64,000 nt of DNA from Acetatifactor muris (GCA_023663635.1 JAMPHD010000009.1:1-64000); one strand, 5' to 3'. Shown: positions 15,479 to 24,204, counted from the first letter of the stretch. Translations and numbers: made by a program. The notes: generated by a model not told the origin, from the letters alone.

Positions 15479-15949
15479 GTGCTTGAGAAGATCATACGAA
15501 AGTATTATGACGAGATATTTCGCTATTGCTACCATCATGTGGCGAGTCGCGACGTGGCGGAAGATCTGTGTCAGGATACTTTTGTGAGTTTCATCGGGCA
15601 CTATGAGGAATATCGCCATGGGGACAGGGTGAAGAACTGTCTCTATAGGATTGCCGCCAATAAATGTTGCGACTGGTACAGGAAAAAGAAACCGCTCCTC
15701 TTGGAGAAGGATCCTGAGCAGGCAAGCGGGGAGTGTGTGGAGGAAACCGTAGTCATCAGGCAGATGGTCATGGAGCTGCCGGAGGAGTTTCGGGAGGCGA
15801 TCGTGCTGCGCTACTTTCAGGACCTGCGCTACAGTGATATCGCAGATGTTTTGAAGGTGAGTCCCTCGCTCGCCAAATACAGGGTCAAAAAGGGATTGGA
15901 GATGTTGTCCGCAATGGAAGGAGGCATTTATGGAGACCAAAAAGATTAA
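15479..15949 (+). CDS. ECF-type RNA polymerase sigma factor
   Basis: A 156-residue protein with sigma region 2 (FRYCYHHVASRDVAEDLCQDTFVSF) and region 4 helix-turn-helix (ELPEEFREAIVLRYFQDLRYSDIADVLKVSPSLAKYRVKKGLEML). No regions 1 or 3, as usual for ECF factors. Start is GTG 15479 after GAGGGGGTGATCCT. It overlaps the next gene by 20 nt, and the operon continues into an ABC-2 transporter, a common arrangement for envelope-stress or antimicrobial-responsive ECF factors in Firmicutes. The signal is unknown. Confidence 0.85.
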   Translation: MLEKIIRKYYDEIFRYCYHHVASRDVAEDLCQDTFVSFIGHYEEYRHGDRVKNCLYRIAANKCCDWYRKKKPLLLEKDPEQASGECVEETVVIRQMVMELPEEFREAIVLRYFQDLRYSDIADVLKVSPSLAKYRVKKGLEMLSAMEGGIYGDQKD

Positions 15950-16712
15950 GAGAGAACTCAGAAAATACGCGGCGACATGTAAGAAGATCACACCGCCGGA
16001 CAGGGAATCCGCAATACGGAGTCTCCTGCAGGGGAATGAGTCGGCTGCAGGAGACATTTCACGGACCAAAGGCAGTCTGTGGACCTTTGTGTTGGAGCAG
16101 ATCGGTTGGATGGAAAGATACTGCCTGTTGTGGCAGGTGGCATGGATCATTTTGTTCCGGTATATGATGGGGGACGGAGCGGCGTTCATCGGAGGGGGCA
16201 GTGAAAAGGAGATCCTGACGATGATCTCGATTCTCCCGCCCCTTCTCGTACTGCTGACGGTGGAGGAGATTGCGAAGGTGTATCAGAGAAGTATGTTGGA
16301 GATCGAGTACGCGACAAAGTATTCCCTGCGAACCGCCGTGATGATCCGCATGGCAGTGTTATGCGTGGCGCATCTTCTGATACTTTCGATATGTGTTCTC
16401 TGCCGGCAATCCCTGCCGGATTCGGATACGGGGCGGGTCCTCGTCTATGGTCTCACACCCATGATCCTTATGACCGGGGTTATACTGAAATTGATGCAAT
16501 ACTTTCAGGGAGACCGTCTGCGAAATGCGGCGGTGGGAGTCTGGCTGCTCATGACGGTTCTGCTGATCGTCGGAAACGCGAGGTATTTTGAGCGCTGTCA
16601 GCCCGTTTATTTTAAGGGTTGGTGTATGGCATGCGTGATCGGGATCGCGTTTGATATCCGACAGTTTATATGCCTGAATCAAAAGCTGAAAGAGTATGAA
16701 CAGATCGTGTAG
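15930..16712 (+). CDS. Six-span membrane protein, possible anti-sigma or transporter partner
   Basis: A 260-residue protein: about 65 cytoplasmic residues (basic, with one Cys), then six hydrophobic segments between residues 65 and 250. Its place directly after the ECF sigma gene with overlap suggests it controls the sigma factor or supports the downstream transporter. It lacks the HxxxCxxC zinc anti-sigma signature, so classic ZAS-type function is not supported. Family not recognised. Confidence 0.6.
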   Translation: METKKIKRELRKYAATCKKITPPDRESAIRSLLQGNESAAGDISRTKGSLWTFVLEQIGWMERYCLLWQVAWIILFRYMMGDGAAFIGGGSEKEILTMISILPPLLVLLTVEEIAKVYQRSMLEIEYATKYSLRTAVMIRMAVLCVAHLLILSICVLCRQSLPDSDTGRVLVYGLTPMILMTGVILKLMQYFQGDRLRNAAVGVWLLMTVLLIVGNARYFERCQPVYFKGWCMACVIGIAFDIRQFICLNQKLKEYEQIV

Positions 16713-16740
16713 CGGAAATGAACAGGAAAGGAATAGGAAA

Positions 16741-17502
16741 ATGGAACTGACACTAGATCGTGTGACCAAACAGTATAGGAATAAGATCGCGGTGGACCGT
16801 CTGAGCGCGACGCTGCGGGAAGGCGTCTATGGACTTCTCGGCGCGAACGGGGCGGGTAAGACCACGCTGATGCGCATGATCTGCGGCATTGCCAAGATCG
16901 ACAGCGGGGAGATCAGGCTCGATGGCGAGGAGACTGCGGAGATGGGCGGCAGATACCGCGATCTTTTGGGATATCTGCCGCAGGATTTCGGCTATTATCC
17001 CAATTTTACCGCCATGGAATTTATGTTATATATCGCGTCATTAAAGGGATTGCGCCGCGCGTATGCCAAAGAGCGGAGCCGATTTCTGTTGCGGAAGGTG
17101 GGCTTGGAGAATGAGACGCGGCACCGGATCAAGACCTTTTCCGGAGGTATGCGGCAGCGGCTTGGCATTGCGCAGGCGCTCTTAAACGATCCGAAGATCC
17201 TTGTGTTGGATGAGCCTACCGCGGGTCTGGACCCGAAGGAACGGGTGCGCTTTCGCAATATGATCGGGGAGTTGGGCAGGGAGCGGATCGTCATTCTCTC
17301 CACCCACATTGTGTCGGATGTGGAGGAGATTGCGGATTGGATCTTTCTGATGAGGAAGGGGCAGTTTATCGCGCAGGGAACCTTGGACGGTTTGAGGGAA
17401 CACTATCTGGAAGTGGCGGGTGCCGTTGACGCGGGGGAGTTTAATCTGGAAAGTCTTTATCTGTTTTATTTTGGGGAGGACGGGGAAGATGATGCGGTAT
17501 GA
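16741..17502 (+). CDS. ABC transporter ATPase
   Basis: A 253-residue ATPase with Walker A GANGAGKTT, Q-loop YLPQDFG, signature FSGGMRQR, Walker B ILVLDEPTAGLDP and switch His in STHIVSD. The ATG at 16741 has AGGAAAGGAATAGGAAA upstream. The frame is open further left, but those starts lack ribosome sites. Overlaps the permease by 14 nt and is part of the ECF sigma operon. Similar to ABC-2 type ATPases that pair with large single permeases. Confidence 0.82.
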   Translation: MELTLDRVTKQYRNKIAVDRLSATLREGVYGLLGANGAGKTTLMRMICGIAKIDSGEIRLDGEETAEMGGRYRDLLGYLPQDFGYYPNFTAMEFMLYIASLKGLRRAYAKERSRFLLRKVGLENETRHRIKTFSGGMRQRLGIAQALLNDPKILVLDEPTAGLDPKERVRFRNMIGELGRERIVILSTHIVSDVEEIADWIFLMRKGQFIAQGTLDGLREHYLEVAGAVDAGEFNLESLYLFYFGEDGEDDAV

Positions 17503-18691
17503 ATGGAAAAAGATATTTGAGCGCAGACTGAATGTGGTCGCCATGGTGTTGGGCTATGTTTTGATCGGTATATGTTGGTATTCCTTTCTGTCACAGGAGA
17601 GCTTTTATGACGTGGAGACAGGCAGTTACATAGAAGGGCCTGAGGCGATCCGCATGGACCGGGAGAGAGCCGCGCGGCAGACGGATGTGATCACGGAGGC
17701 GTATATGACGGAGCTGATCGGAGAAATACAACAGTATCATCAGGATCTGGAGAGCAATGAGGCCTATATTGAAATCATCAGGCCCTTGGGGGATATTTTT
17801 TATTTTGTGTCCCGAAATTATACGGATATGCGGGAGAAAAATACGGACATCGGCGCGTTGGAAGAAGTCGATCTGACGGACGGCGCGAGGTTCTATGAGC
17901 ATCGCATGGAGAAGATAAAATCTTATTTAAACTGTGATTTTTCTTATGGAAACTACACGGAGGCGGAGAAAGCGTATTGGATTCAAAAGGCGGAAAATAC
18001 AGATATTCCGTTCAGATGGGGCAGCAGGAAAGTGATGGACGGTCTGTTGGGGATGACTTTTGCGGGGCTGTATCTGCAGTTGGTGATCGTGATATGCGCG
18101 AGTTCCGTCTTTGCTCATGAGTATGAGTCCGGGGCAGCGCCCCTGTTACTCACGACAAAATATGGAAAGGATGGGCTGATCCGCTGTAAGATCGCGGTTT
18201 CCCTGCTCTTTACGGTGGGGTATCTGTCCGTCGCCGCATTGTTGACGGTGGGAGCGACCGCTATTGTCGTGGGACTGCCGGGGGCCGACCTGCCGGTGCA
18301 GCTGTGGAATTCCGTGATACCGTACAATCTCACCATAGGGCAGACCTGTCTGGGAGCCTTCGCCGTCAATCTTTTGATCGGCGTTACGGTCACGGCGGTG
18401 CTGTTGTGCTGCTCCGCAAGGCTGCGCTCTTCCCTCGCGACTCTGGTCGTCGGAGCCGCGCTCATCTTAGCGCCGGCATTTTTCCCCATGAGCAGGACAA
18501 GCGGCTTGTGGAACCATATCAATTATCTTTTCCCGGTCCGGGTATTTAACCTTGAGAATATGTTGGGATCCTATGTGAGCTATGCGGTGGGCGATGTGGT
18601 GATCCCCTATATCGGGATGGTGGTGATCGTGTACGCGGTGACCGGCATTGCGGCCCTGCTGTTGACCCGGAGAGGGCTCGTGAAAGCGTGA
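17489..18691 (+). CDS. ABC-2 type permease
   Basis: A 400-residue membrane protein. One N-terminal span (residues 15-33) is followed by an outward-facing domain of about 150 residues, then five further spans (about 190-395). This layout (large loop after TM1) is typical of ABC-2 permeases. Start is ATGATG at 17489 after GGGGAGGACGGGGAAG. It completes the sigma/membrane protein/ATPase/permease operon. Substrate unknown, and antimicrobial or cell-envelope export is the usual guess for this context. Confidence 0.75.
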   Translation: MMRYEWKKIFERRLNVVAMVLGYVLIGICWYSFLSQESFYDVETGSYIEGPEAIRMDRERAARQTDVITEAYMTELIGEIQQYHQDLESNEAYIEIIRPLGDIFYFVSRNYTDMREKNTDIGALEEVDLTDGARFYEHRMEKIKSYLNCDFSYGNYTEAEKAYWIQKAENTDIPFRWGSRKVMDGLLGMTFAGLYLQLVIVICASSVFAHEYESGAAPLLLTTKYGKDGLIRCKIAVSLLFTVGYLSVAALLTVGATAIVVGLPGADLPVQLWNSVIPYNLTIGQTCLGAFAVNLLIGVTVTAVLLCCSARLRSSLATLVVGAALILAPAFFPMSRTSGLWNHINYLFPVRVFNLENMLGSYVSYAVGDVVIPYIGMVVIVYAVTGIAALLLTRRGLVKA

Positions 18692-18719
18692 TGCGGTACG
18701 GGACGGGTGCGGCGCGTCT

Positions 18720-18893
18720 CTAATCCTCCGAAAATTGCCGCTCCACCCGGCGCGCGGTTTCCCTGATGGCATCCTCGTGGCCGGTCAACGCGGCAAAGGG
18801 CAGAAATTGGGCGGCCCGGTCCGCTGCCGGCATCTTGGGATGCTTTGCGGATTCGTGGTGGGGCAGTTTGATGATATCGTCGTATTTTCCCAT
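18720..18893 (-). CDS. Small YolD-like partner of the Y-family polymerase
   Basis: A 57-residue protein starting MGKYDDIIKLPHHESAKHP, with a central segment DRAAQFLPFAALTGHEDAI. The same N-terminal pattern (KYDDIINLPHHxSxKHPxM...RAAQFxPFAALTGxxxAI) occurs in small proteins encoded beside UV-damage polymerases in many Clostridia, often annotated YolD-like. The ATG overlaps the polymerase stop (TAATG), so translation is coupled. Usual relatives are about 100 residues with a longer C-terminus, and this one stops just after the conserved part. The role in lesion bypass is inferred from gene pairing only. Confidence 0.75.
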   Translation of the reverse strand: MGKYDDIIKLPHHESAKHPKMPAADRAAQFLPFAALTGHEDAIRETARRVERQFSED

Positions 18894-20425
18894 TAGGCCT
18901 TGTGTCCTCCGATCTGATTGTTGCGCTCGGTGCCGGTGGCGCCATCCTCCAGATTCATGCCCCTGAGGATGGCGTTTTTCCCGTATTTTTTCTTCACGGA
19001 CAGGACTGCCTCCTGCAGCGCGCGCTCCTTTTTAAGTCTTGTCTCCTCCTCGCGGTTTTGCCGGTCCAATGCATCATAATCCGTAAACAGATCCATCTGC
19101 ACATAGGCGTTTGATTCCTCCGTATGCAGGGCATCTTCGTCAGTCAGGCGGGTGGCGGCTATGGTGATCCGCCGCACCGACAGCCCGGGATCCGCAATGC
19201 GCTCATAGAGCTCCAATACCGCGTCCATGATCTGTCTTGTGGAGGAGGAAGGTCTGTCCAGATTGACCGTGCCATGAGCGTGCTTGGGGACTTGCCGCCC
19301 GTAGCGGTCTGTGGTCACTTCCCCTTTGTATTGTCTGCGGATTGTGGGATCGGTCAGATTTTCGATGTCGTATCCGATGGTGAGGGTCAGTTGGTCCGTG
19401 ACCAAATGCTTTTCCACCAGATCCAACACGAGCGCGTCCGTCATTTCTTTCACCACGATCCCGGCTTTGGCATGGTCATAGGGGCATTGCAGCACCTGCC
19501 CGGAACTCACGCTGTTGGCCTCGGGCTTATATTGCCTAATGAGATCGATGGTCACGGGTTCCCAACCCCATGCGTGATCGATCAAAAGTTCCGCGTTGAC
19601 GCCAAAGAGTTTATAGAGAAGGTCCTCATTGTAATAGCTTTCGGCATCTCCCACGGAGCATCTCGCAATATCGCCCATGGTAAACATGCCGTGCTCGGCC
19701 AATTTCTTGGCATATCCGTGGCCTACTCTCCAGAAATCGGTGATGGGCGTGTGTTCCCACAAGAGTTCTCTATAGCTCATCTCATCCAGTTCCGCGATCC
19801 GCACACCGCTTTGGTCGGGCTCCACATGTTTGGCCACAATGTCCATGGCGATCTTGCACAGATACAGATTGGTCCCTATGCCTGCGGTGGCAGTGATACC
19901 CGTCTGCGTCAGCACATCCCGGATGATCCGGGCGGCCAGTTCTCTTGCGGAGAGGGAGTAGGTTTTCAGATATGCGGTGACATCCATGAATACCTCGTCG
20001 ATGGAATACACATGCATATCCTCCGGGGCGATATATTTGAGGTAGATCTCGTAAATTTTGGCACTGTATTCCAGGTAGTGTGCCATGCGGGGCGTGGCAA
20101 TGATATAGGATAGCTCCAGTTCGGGATGTTCCCGCAGCTCGTCCGCGGAATGAGATTCCCCCGTAAACCGGCCGTGCGGGGCTTGGCTTTTTCGCAGGGC
20201 ATTGACTTCCCGGACCTTCTGCACTACCTCAAACAGCCGGGCCCGTCCCGGTATGCCGAACGCCTTTAGGGACGGGGAGACCGCAAGGCAGATGGTCTTT
20301 TCCGTCCTGGAGGCGTCCGCCACCACGAGATGGGTGTCCATAGGGTCGAGCTGCCGTTCCACACACTCCACGGAGGCATAGAAGGACTTCAGATCGATCG
20401 CGATGTAAATGTGGTCATTTTCCAT
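18893..20425 (-). CDS. Y-family DNA polymerase (UmuC/DinB-like translesion polymerase)
   Basis: A 510-residue protein. The catalytic motifs are present: first acidic site and steric region IAIDLKSFYASVE, second site YSIDEVFMDVT, and the helix-hairpin-helix region GVNAELLIDHAWGWEP, followed by the little-finger domain. Compared with canonical DinB (about 350 residues) it is longer at the C-terminus, as in the Firmicutes UvrX/YqjW-type group. It lays down nucleotides opposite damaged bases at the cost of fidelity. ATG 20425 follows AAAGGAGGCAATTCGGAC. A LexA-like box lies at the transcription start, consistent with SOS control. Confidence 0.85.
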   Translation of the reverse strand: MENDHIYIAIDLKSFYASVECVERQLDPMDTHLVVADASRTEKTICLAVSPSLKAFGIPGRARLFEVVQKVREVNALRKSQAPHGRFTGESHSADELREHPELELSYIIATPRMAHYLEYSAKIYEIYLKYIAPEDMHVYSIDEVFMDVTAYLKTYSLSARELAARIIRDVLTQTGITATAGIGTNLYLCKIAMDIVAKHVEPDQSGVRIAELDEMSYRELLWEHTPITDFWRVGHGYAKKLAEHGMFTMGDIARCSVGDAESYYNEDLLYKLFGVNAELLIDHAWGWEPVTIDLIRQYKPEANSVSSGQVLQCPYDHAKAGIVVKEMTDALVLDLVEKHLVTDQLTLTIGYDIENLTDPTIRRQYKGEVTTDRYGRQVPKHAHGTVNLDRPSSSTRQIMDAVLELYERIADPGLSVRRITIAATRLTDEDALHTEESNAYVQMDLFTDYDALDRQNREEETRLKKERALQEAVLSVKKKYGKNAILRGMNLEDGATGTERNNQIGGHKA

Positions 20426-20448
20426 GTCCGAATTGCCTCCTTTCCCCG

Positions 20449-20470
20449 GTAACGCATGTTTGGCATTGTA
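20449..20470 (-). promoter_or_regulatory. Promoter with LexA-like box for the polymerase operon
   Basis: On the minus strand TACAAT (20465-20470) is a -10, followed by CAAACATGCGTTAC (20449-20462), which matches the Gram-positive LexA site GAAC-N4-GTTC in AAC-N4-GTT but differs at both outer bases. SOS regulation is likely but unproven. Confidence 0.5.
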
Positions 20471-20519
20471 TTACAAAACTGCTTTTTGCGCCCGACATTC
20501 GCCGATTATTATATCACAC

Positions 20520-20548
20520 TTGTTTAAAGAGTATCCTTATGATATGAT
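20520..20548 (+). promoter_or_regulatory. Promoter for the small hypothetical gene
   Basis: TTGTTT (20520-20525), 17 nt, TATGAT (20543-20548), divergent from the polymerase promoter. Confidence 0.55.
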
Positions 20549-20648
20549 AGAAAAGGTTAAAAATCAAGAATTTTTTGGGCCGGGAATGGTAGTGCATATG
20601 TTGGTTTCCGGTTTGGAACCGGGGTATGTGAAAAGGAGATAAGTAAGA

Positions 20649-20924
20649 ATGGATGTATACATGGAACGTGAAAAAGATATAACATTGCAGGAATGGTTGA
20701 ATTATGTTAAAACGGATAAAGATTTGGTTTTAGAAGAATTTAGTGAGGGAATCAATCCTATTACAAAACAGAAATTAAAGATAAAAATCGAGGGAAGAGT
20801 ACTTTTTGACGATTGTGAGATCATATACCAAAAAGGACATATCGGTTGTGATAATCACTCAGAAAAAGTATTGGCTAAATTAAAGGAAATTGCGGCGGTT
20901 TTAGGCGCGGAAGTTTTTGAATAG
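20649..20924 (+). CDS. Hypothetical protein, 91 residues
   Basis: A soluble acidic protein (MDVYMEREKDITLQEWLNYV...), with a C-terminal helix SEKVLAKLKEIAAVLGAEVFE. No signal peptide, no membrane span and no motif I recognise. AAAAGGAGATAAGTAAGA precedes the ATG. The base composition is more AT-rich than its neighbours, which may mean it was acquired. A 35-codon open stretch follows between 20926 and 21024 but lacks a convincing start. Confidence 0.6.
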   Translation: MDVYMEREKDITLQEWLNYVKTDKDLVLEEFSEGINPITKQKLKIKIEGRVLFDDCEIIYQKGHIGCDNHSEKVLAKLKEIAAVLGAEVFE

Positions 20925-21051
20925 TGATATATGGCGGTGCGATAATTGACAGTTATGTGATGCGTATTAGTGAAATGGTGAATAAATTGAGCGCAGAGAT
21001 TCAGGAGGGTCAAAGAATGATTCTTTGAGTGCATATGTGGGAGAAAGTAAA

Positions 21052-21753
21052 ATGACCGCCTTTTTTGAGGAAGTGTTGGAGGAATTATCACATCCGGCGT
21101 TTGTGGAGAGGGTGTGCGCAAAATACCATTATGAAGAGAGCCGGATACCGGAGTTGCGGGCGGTAGCGCGGGAGCTGTCGGCGGTGACGCGGGAGGGCGC
21201 TTTTTGGGAGAGAAGAGAAAGTTCGGCGCAGGATTTTCCGATTCTGTGTCAAGCGGATGCCCCGGGGACGGCATATGAATGTGTGGTCATGTCTCTGGGA
21301 GCCGGACCGGATCGGCTGCAGGACGAATACAGCGCCGGGGGCCTTCTGTCAGAGAGCTATATGATCGAGGCGCTTGCGAGTGAAATGCTCTTGGACGGTT
21401 ACAGGGCATACAACCGATATATTGAAGAGCATACGGACAAACATGTGGCGAGATATCATTTCCCGGGCAGTGAGGAGATGTTCCCGATCGGAATGTTGCC
21501 CGGGCTGCTCAGTGAGATCACGCCGCAGATCACCTGTAATGAGGCCTTTTGTATGTCGCCCAAGAAGAGTGTGGCGTTCCTTGCGGAGCTGACGCGGGAT
21601 GAGAGTGTGCAGTGTGAGGGGATCTGTGTGGGATGCGGCAATCTGCGCTGTTCTAACAGGATGAAGGACGAGGACTCTGTCCGAAGGCGGATCGCGCGGC
21701 GGGCGGATATGCTGTTGCCCTACGGGTACAGCCGGATATTCGGGTTGATCTGA
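21052..21753 (+). CDS. MetH-activation-domain-like protein
   Basis: A 233-residue protein resembling the reactivation (AdoMet-binding) domain of B12-dependent methionine synthase: a central segment SYMIEALASEMLLDGYRAYNRYI is followed by PQITCNEAFCMSPKKSVAFLAEL. The C-terminal CEGICVGCGNLRCSNRM adds a Cys cluster that could bind a metal or Fe-S centre, as seen in free-standing clostridial relatives. A role in reductive reactivation of a corrinoid protein fits its place just upstream of the cobalamin operon. The ATG at 21052 is preferred (GGGAGAAAG upstream) over the TTG at 21025. Confidence 0.65.
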   Translation: MTAFFEEVLEELSHPAFVERVCAKYHYEESRIPELRAVARELSAVTREGAFWERRESSAQDFPILCQADAPGTAYECVVMSLGAGPDRLQDEYSAGGLLSESYMIEALASEMLLDGYRAYNRYIEEHTDKHVARYHFPGSEEMFPIGMLPGLLSEITPQITCNEAFCMSPKKSVAFLAELTRDESVQCEGICVGCGNLRCSNRMKDEDSVRRRIARRADMLLPYGYSRIFGLI

Positions 21754-21761
21754 TGTTTTCG

Positions 21762-21804
21762 ACAGGGGGACGCCGGTTCCGCCGGGGGGGCTGCCGGAAC
21801 CGAC
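21762..21804 (+). terminator. GC-rich stem after the MetH-activation-like gene
   Basis: CGGTTCCG pairs with CGGAACCG around a G-rich loop (about 21773-21803). There is no T-run, so it is a weak terminator candidate. Confidence 0.35.
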
Positions 21805-21809
21805 GCATA

Positions 21810-21838
21810 TTGACAGCCGCCCAAATATATGATATGCT
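21810..21838 (+). promoter_or_regulatory. Promoter of the cobalamin operon
   Basis: TTGACA (21810-21815), 17 nt, TATGCT (21833-21838), placed just upstream of the riboswitch. A TATAAT at 21852-21857 without a good -35 is an alternative. Confidence 0.55.
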
Positions 21839-21867
21839 CTACCCGATCGAATATAATTGAATAGGGA

Positions 21868-22050
21868 ACATACAGGTGTCGGAACAATGCGTGTCAACAG
21901 GCATTGGTTCCGGTGAAAAGGGAAACAGGTGCAAATCCTGTACGAACTCGTCACCGTAATTAGGGAGTAGAAGCCGATATATCACTGGGAAACCGGGAAG
22001 ATGGCCGATGTGATGATCTATGAGCCGGGAGACCTGCCTGCATGTTGTAC
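21868..22050 (+). promoter_or_regulatory. Cobalamin riboswitch (B12 element)
   Basis: The conserved blocks of the adenosylcobalamin aptamer appear in order: CAGGTGTCGG, GAAAAGGGAAACAGGTG (21914-21930), AAATCCTGT, CGTCACCGTAATTAGGGAGTA, TCACTGGGAAACCGGGAAG, and the B12 box GAGCCGGGAGACCTGCCT at about 22022-22039. It would repress the 20-gene operon downstream when adenosylcobalamin is plentiful. Confidence 0.93.
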
Positions 22051-22155
22051 GGAAACGTTTGTTTCAGGCCGCGAGTAATCGGTTGTACGTCTGACCCTGA
22101 AGGGGCATTTTGTCTTTGTGCATAAATGCGTCCGCAGGTTTATTGTGTATGAAAT

Positions 22156-22198
22156 CCTTTATCGCAGCAGCGTTTCTGTTACGATCAGGGATTTTTTT
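22156..22198 (+). terminator. Candidate riboswitch-controlled terminator
   Basis: CCT-TT-ATCG (22156-22164) can pair with CGAT-C-AGG (22182-22189) and is followed by GATTTTTTT. It lies between the B12 box and the first gene of the operon, so it is a likely expression platform. Confidence 0.55.
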
Positions 22199-22242
22199 AA
22201 TGCCATATTCCTGTTGATAGACAGGCGGAAAAGAGGAGAAAA

Positions 22243-24195
22243 ATGCGAGAGAAAAGACAGGGTAAAACGCAAAAGAAGATGGGAAAGAGATTATCCGTGG
22301 CGGCATTGGCAATAGCCATGCTCTGCTCCCTGGTGCTTTCGGGCTGCTCCAAGGGAGCTGACCCGGCGGAGGATCAGGCGGCGGCCGATGAGGTTGCGGC
22401 ATTGATCGATGCCATTTATGTGCAGGAGAGAACTGCGGATACCGATGCGCAATGCGCGCAGGCCAAGGCCGCGTGGGACGCTCTGACCCCGGCGCAGAGA
22501 GAATTGGTGGAGGGCGAAAATGCCGACCCTGATTATTTCGGACGGGATACCGGGGATGCCTCGAAGGATGACCCGCGGAACGGGGATGAGATCGGGGAAA
22601 ACGAGATTTTGGTGGTCAGTTTCGGCACTTCCTTCAACGACAGCCGCGCGGAGGACATCAAGGGGATTGAGGATGCCATACAGGAGGCCAATCCTGACTG
22701 GTCCGTGCGGAGAGCCTTTACGGCACAGATCATCATCAATCATGTGCAGGCCCGCGACGGCGAGTTTATTGACAATGTGGATCAGGCTCTGGAGCGCGCG
22801 GTGGCCAACGGGGTGAAAAATCTGGTGATACAGCCCACCCATCTGATGCACGGCGCGGAGTATGATGAATTGATGGAGGCAGTGGAGGGATATCAGGACC
22901 GGTTTGAGACCGTGCAGGTGGCGGAGCCCCTTCTGGGCGAAGTGGGCGCGGATGCCGGCGCGATCAATGCCGACAAGGAAATCGTGGCGAAGGCGCTCAC
23001 GGAGGCGGCGGTTAAGACTGCCGGGTATGACAGTCCGGACGCGGCCGGAGCGGACGGTGTGGCATTTGTGTTCATGGGACATGGCACTTCTCACACGGCG
23101 AAGGTATCTTACTCTCAAATGCAGTCTCAGATGGCGGCGCTCGGTTATGAAAATGTGTTCATCGGCACCGTGGAGGGAGAGCCCGAGGAGACCTCCTGTG
23201 AGGCAGTGATAGAGGCGGTGGCCGCGGCAGGTTACGGGAAGGTGATCCTCCGTCCGCTCATGGTGGTGGCGGGAGACCACGCCAACAATGACATGGCGGG
23301 GGAGGATGAGGATTCCTGGCTCAGCATGTTCAATGACTCCGGCAAATTTGAGAGTGTGGATACGCAGATCATTGGTCTCGGTTCCATTGAGGCCATTCAG
23401 AAACTCTATGTGGAGCATACGGCCAACGCGGTGCAGAAGGCAGCCCCGAGCGTGGCTGCGAAGGGCGACGGACAGGCGGCCGCCCTCGCGGACGGGGTCT
23501 ATACGGCGGAATTTACCACGGACAGCAGCATGTTTCGGGTAAATGAGGCCCTTGACGGCAAGGGTACGCTGACGGTGGCAGACGGGAAAATGACGATCCA
23601 CATTTCCCTCGGCTCCAAGAAGATCCTGAATCTCTACCCGGGGACGGCTGCGGATGCCGCCAAAGAGGGGGCTGAATTACTGCAGCCGACGGAGGATTCG
23701 GTTACATACAGCGACGGCATGACGGAGGAAGTATATGGATTTGACGTGCCCGTCCCCGTACTGGGGGAGGAATTTGATCTGGCTTTGATCGGGACAAAGG
23801 GGACCTGGTATGACCACAAGGTCAGCGTGTCCGATCCCGTTTTGCTTGATGTGGACGGCGAGAGCGCAGATTCATTGGCGGACGGCAGCTATACCATGGA
23901 TATTGTGTTTGAGGGAGGCAGCGGAAAAGCGGAGATTTCATCTCCCGTCACATTGACTGTGGCGGACGGGGCGGTGACGGCTCTGCTTCAGTGGAACAGT
24001 CCCAATTATGACTATATGATCGTGGAGGGCGAGAAATACCTGCCCGTCAACACGGAGGGAGATTCCGCCTTTGAGGTTCCCGTTGCAAAGTTTGACGAGG
24101 CCATAACGGTCATCGGCGATACCGTGGCGATGAGTAAACCTCATGAGGTGGAGTACACTATCACGTTTCTCTTCGACACCATGGCATCCAAATAG
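22243..24195 (+). CDS. cbiK: Exported CbiK-type chelatase lipoprotein with two C-terminal beta domains
   Basis: A 650-residue lipoprotein (lipobox LSGC, Cys 35). After an Asp/Ala-rich helical stretch, residues about 120-400 match anaerobic cobaltochelatase CbiK: start ILVVSFGTSFNDSRAEDI, His-containing IQPTHLMHGAEYDEL and FMGHGTSHTAKVSYSQM, then PLMVVAGDHANNDMAG. CbiK inserts Co2+ into sirohydrochlorin. The C-terminal 230 residues contain two related units (LADGVYTAEF...TLTVADGKMTIHISL and LADGSYTMDI...TLTVADGAVTALLQW), resembling tetrapyrrole-binding NEAT-like or iron-transport-associated beta domains. Because it is lipid-anchored outside the membrane and followed by a BtuFCD-like importer, it may load, unload or capture external tetrapyrroles rather than supply the cytoplasmic pathway. 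First gene under the B12 riboswitch. Confidence 0.8.
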   Translation: MREKRQGKTQKKMGKRLSVAALAIAMLCSLVLSGCSKGADPAEDQAAADEVAALIDAIYVQERTADTDAQCAQAKAAWDALTPAQRELVEGENADPDYFGRDTGDASKDDPRNGDEIGENEILVVSFGTSFNDSRAEDIKGIEDAIQEANPDWSVRRAFTAQIIINHVQARDGEFIDNVDQALERAVANGVKNLVIQPTHLMHGAEYDELMEAVEGYQDRFETVQVAEPLLGEVGADAGAINADKEIVAKALTEAAVKTAGYDSPDAAGADGVAFVFMGHGTSHTAKVSYSQMQSQMAALGYENVFIGTVEGEPEETSCEAVIEAVAAAGYGKVILRPLMVVAGDHANNDMAGEDEDSWLSMFNDSGKFESVDTQIIGLGSIEAIQKLYVEHTANAVQKAAPSVAAKGDGQAAALADGVYTAEFTTDSSMFRVNEALDGKGTLTVADGKMTIHISLGSKKILNLYPGTAADAAKEGAELLQPTEDSVTYSDGMTEEVYGFDVPVPVLGEEFDLALIGTKGTWYDHKVSVSDPVLLDVDGESADSLADGSYTMDIVFEGGSGKAEISSPVTLTVADGAVTALLQWNSPNYDYMIVEGEKYLPVNTEGDSAFEVPVAKFDEAITVIGDTVAMSKPHEVEYTITFLFDTMASK

Positions 24196-24204
24196 GTGTA
24201 CGAC

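Noticed and set aside
20544-20642. Small open frame before the 91-residue gene
   Set aside because: Its first ATG lies inside the -10 hexamer of the likely promoter and internal starts lack ribosome sites.
20926-21024. 35-codon open stretch before the MetH-activation-like gene
   Set aside because: No clear start or family resemblance; it probably belongs to intergenic DNA or a gene remnant.
22291-23601. Long minus-strand open frame opposite the CbiK lipoprotein (436 codons)
   Set aside because: His/Arg/Leu-rich translation without motifs, caused by GC bias of the true plus-strand gene. The same holds for 36282-37454, 41136-42641 and 46623-47834.
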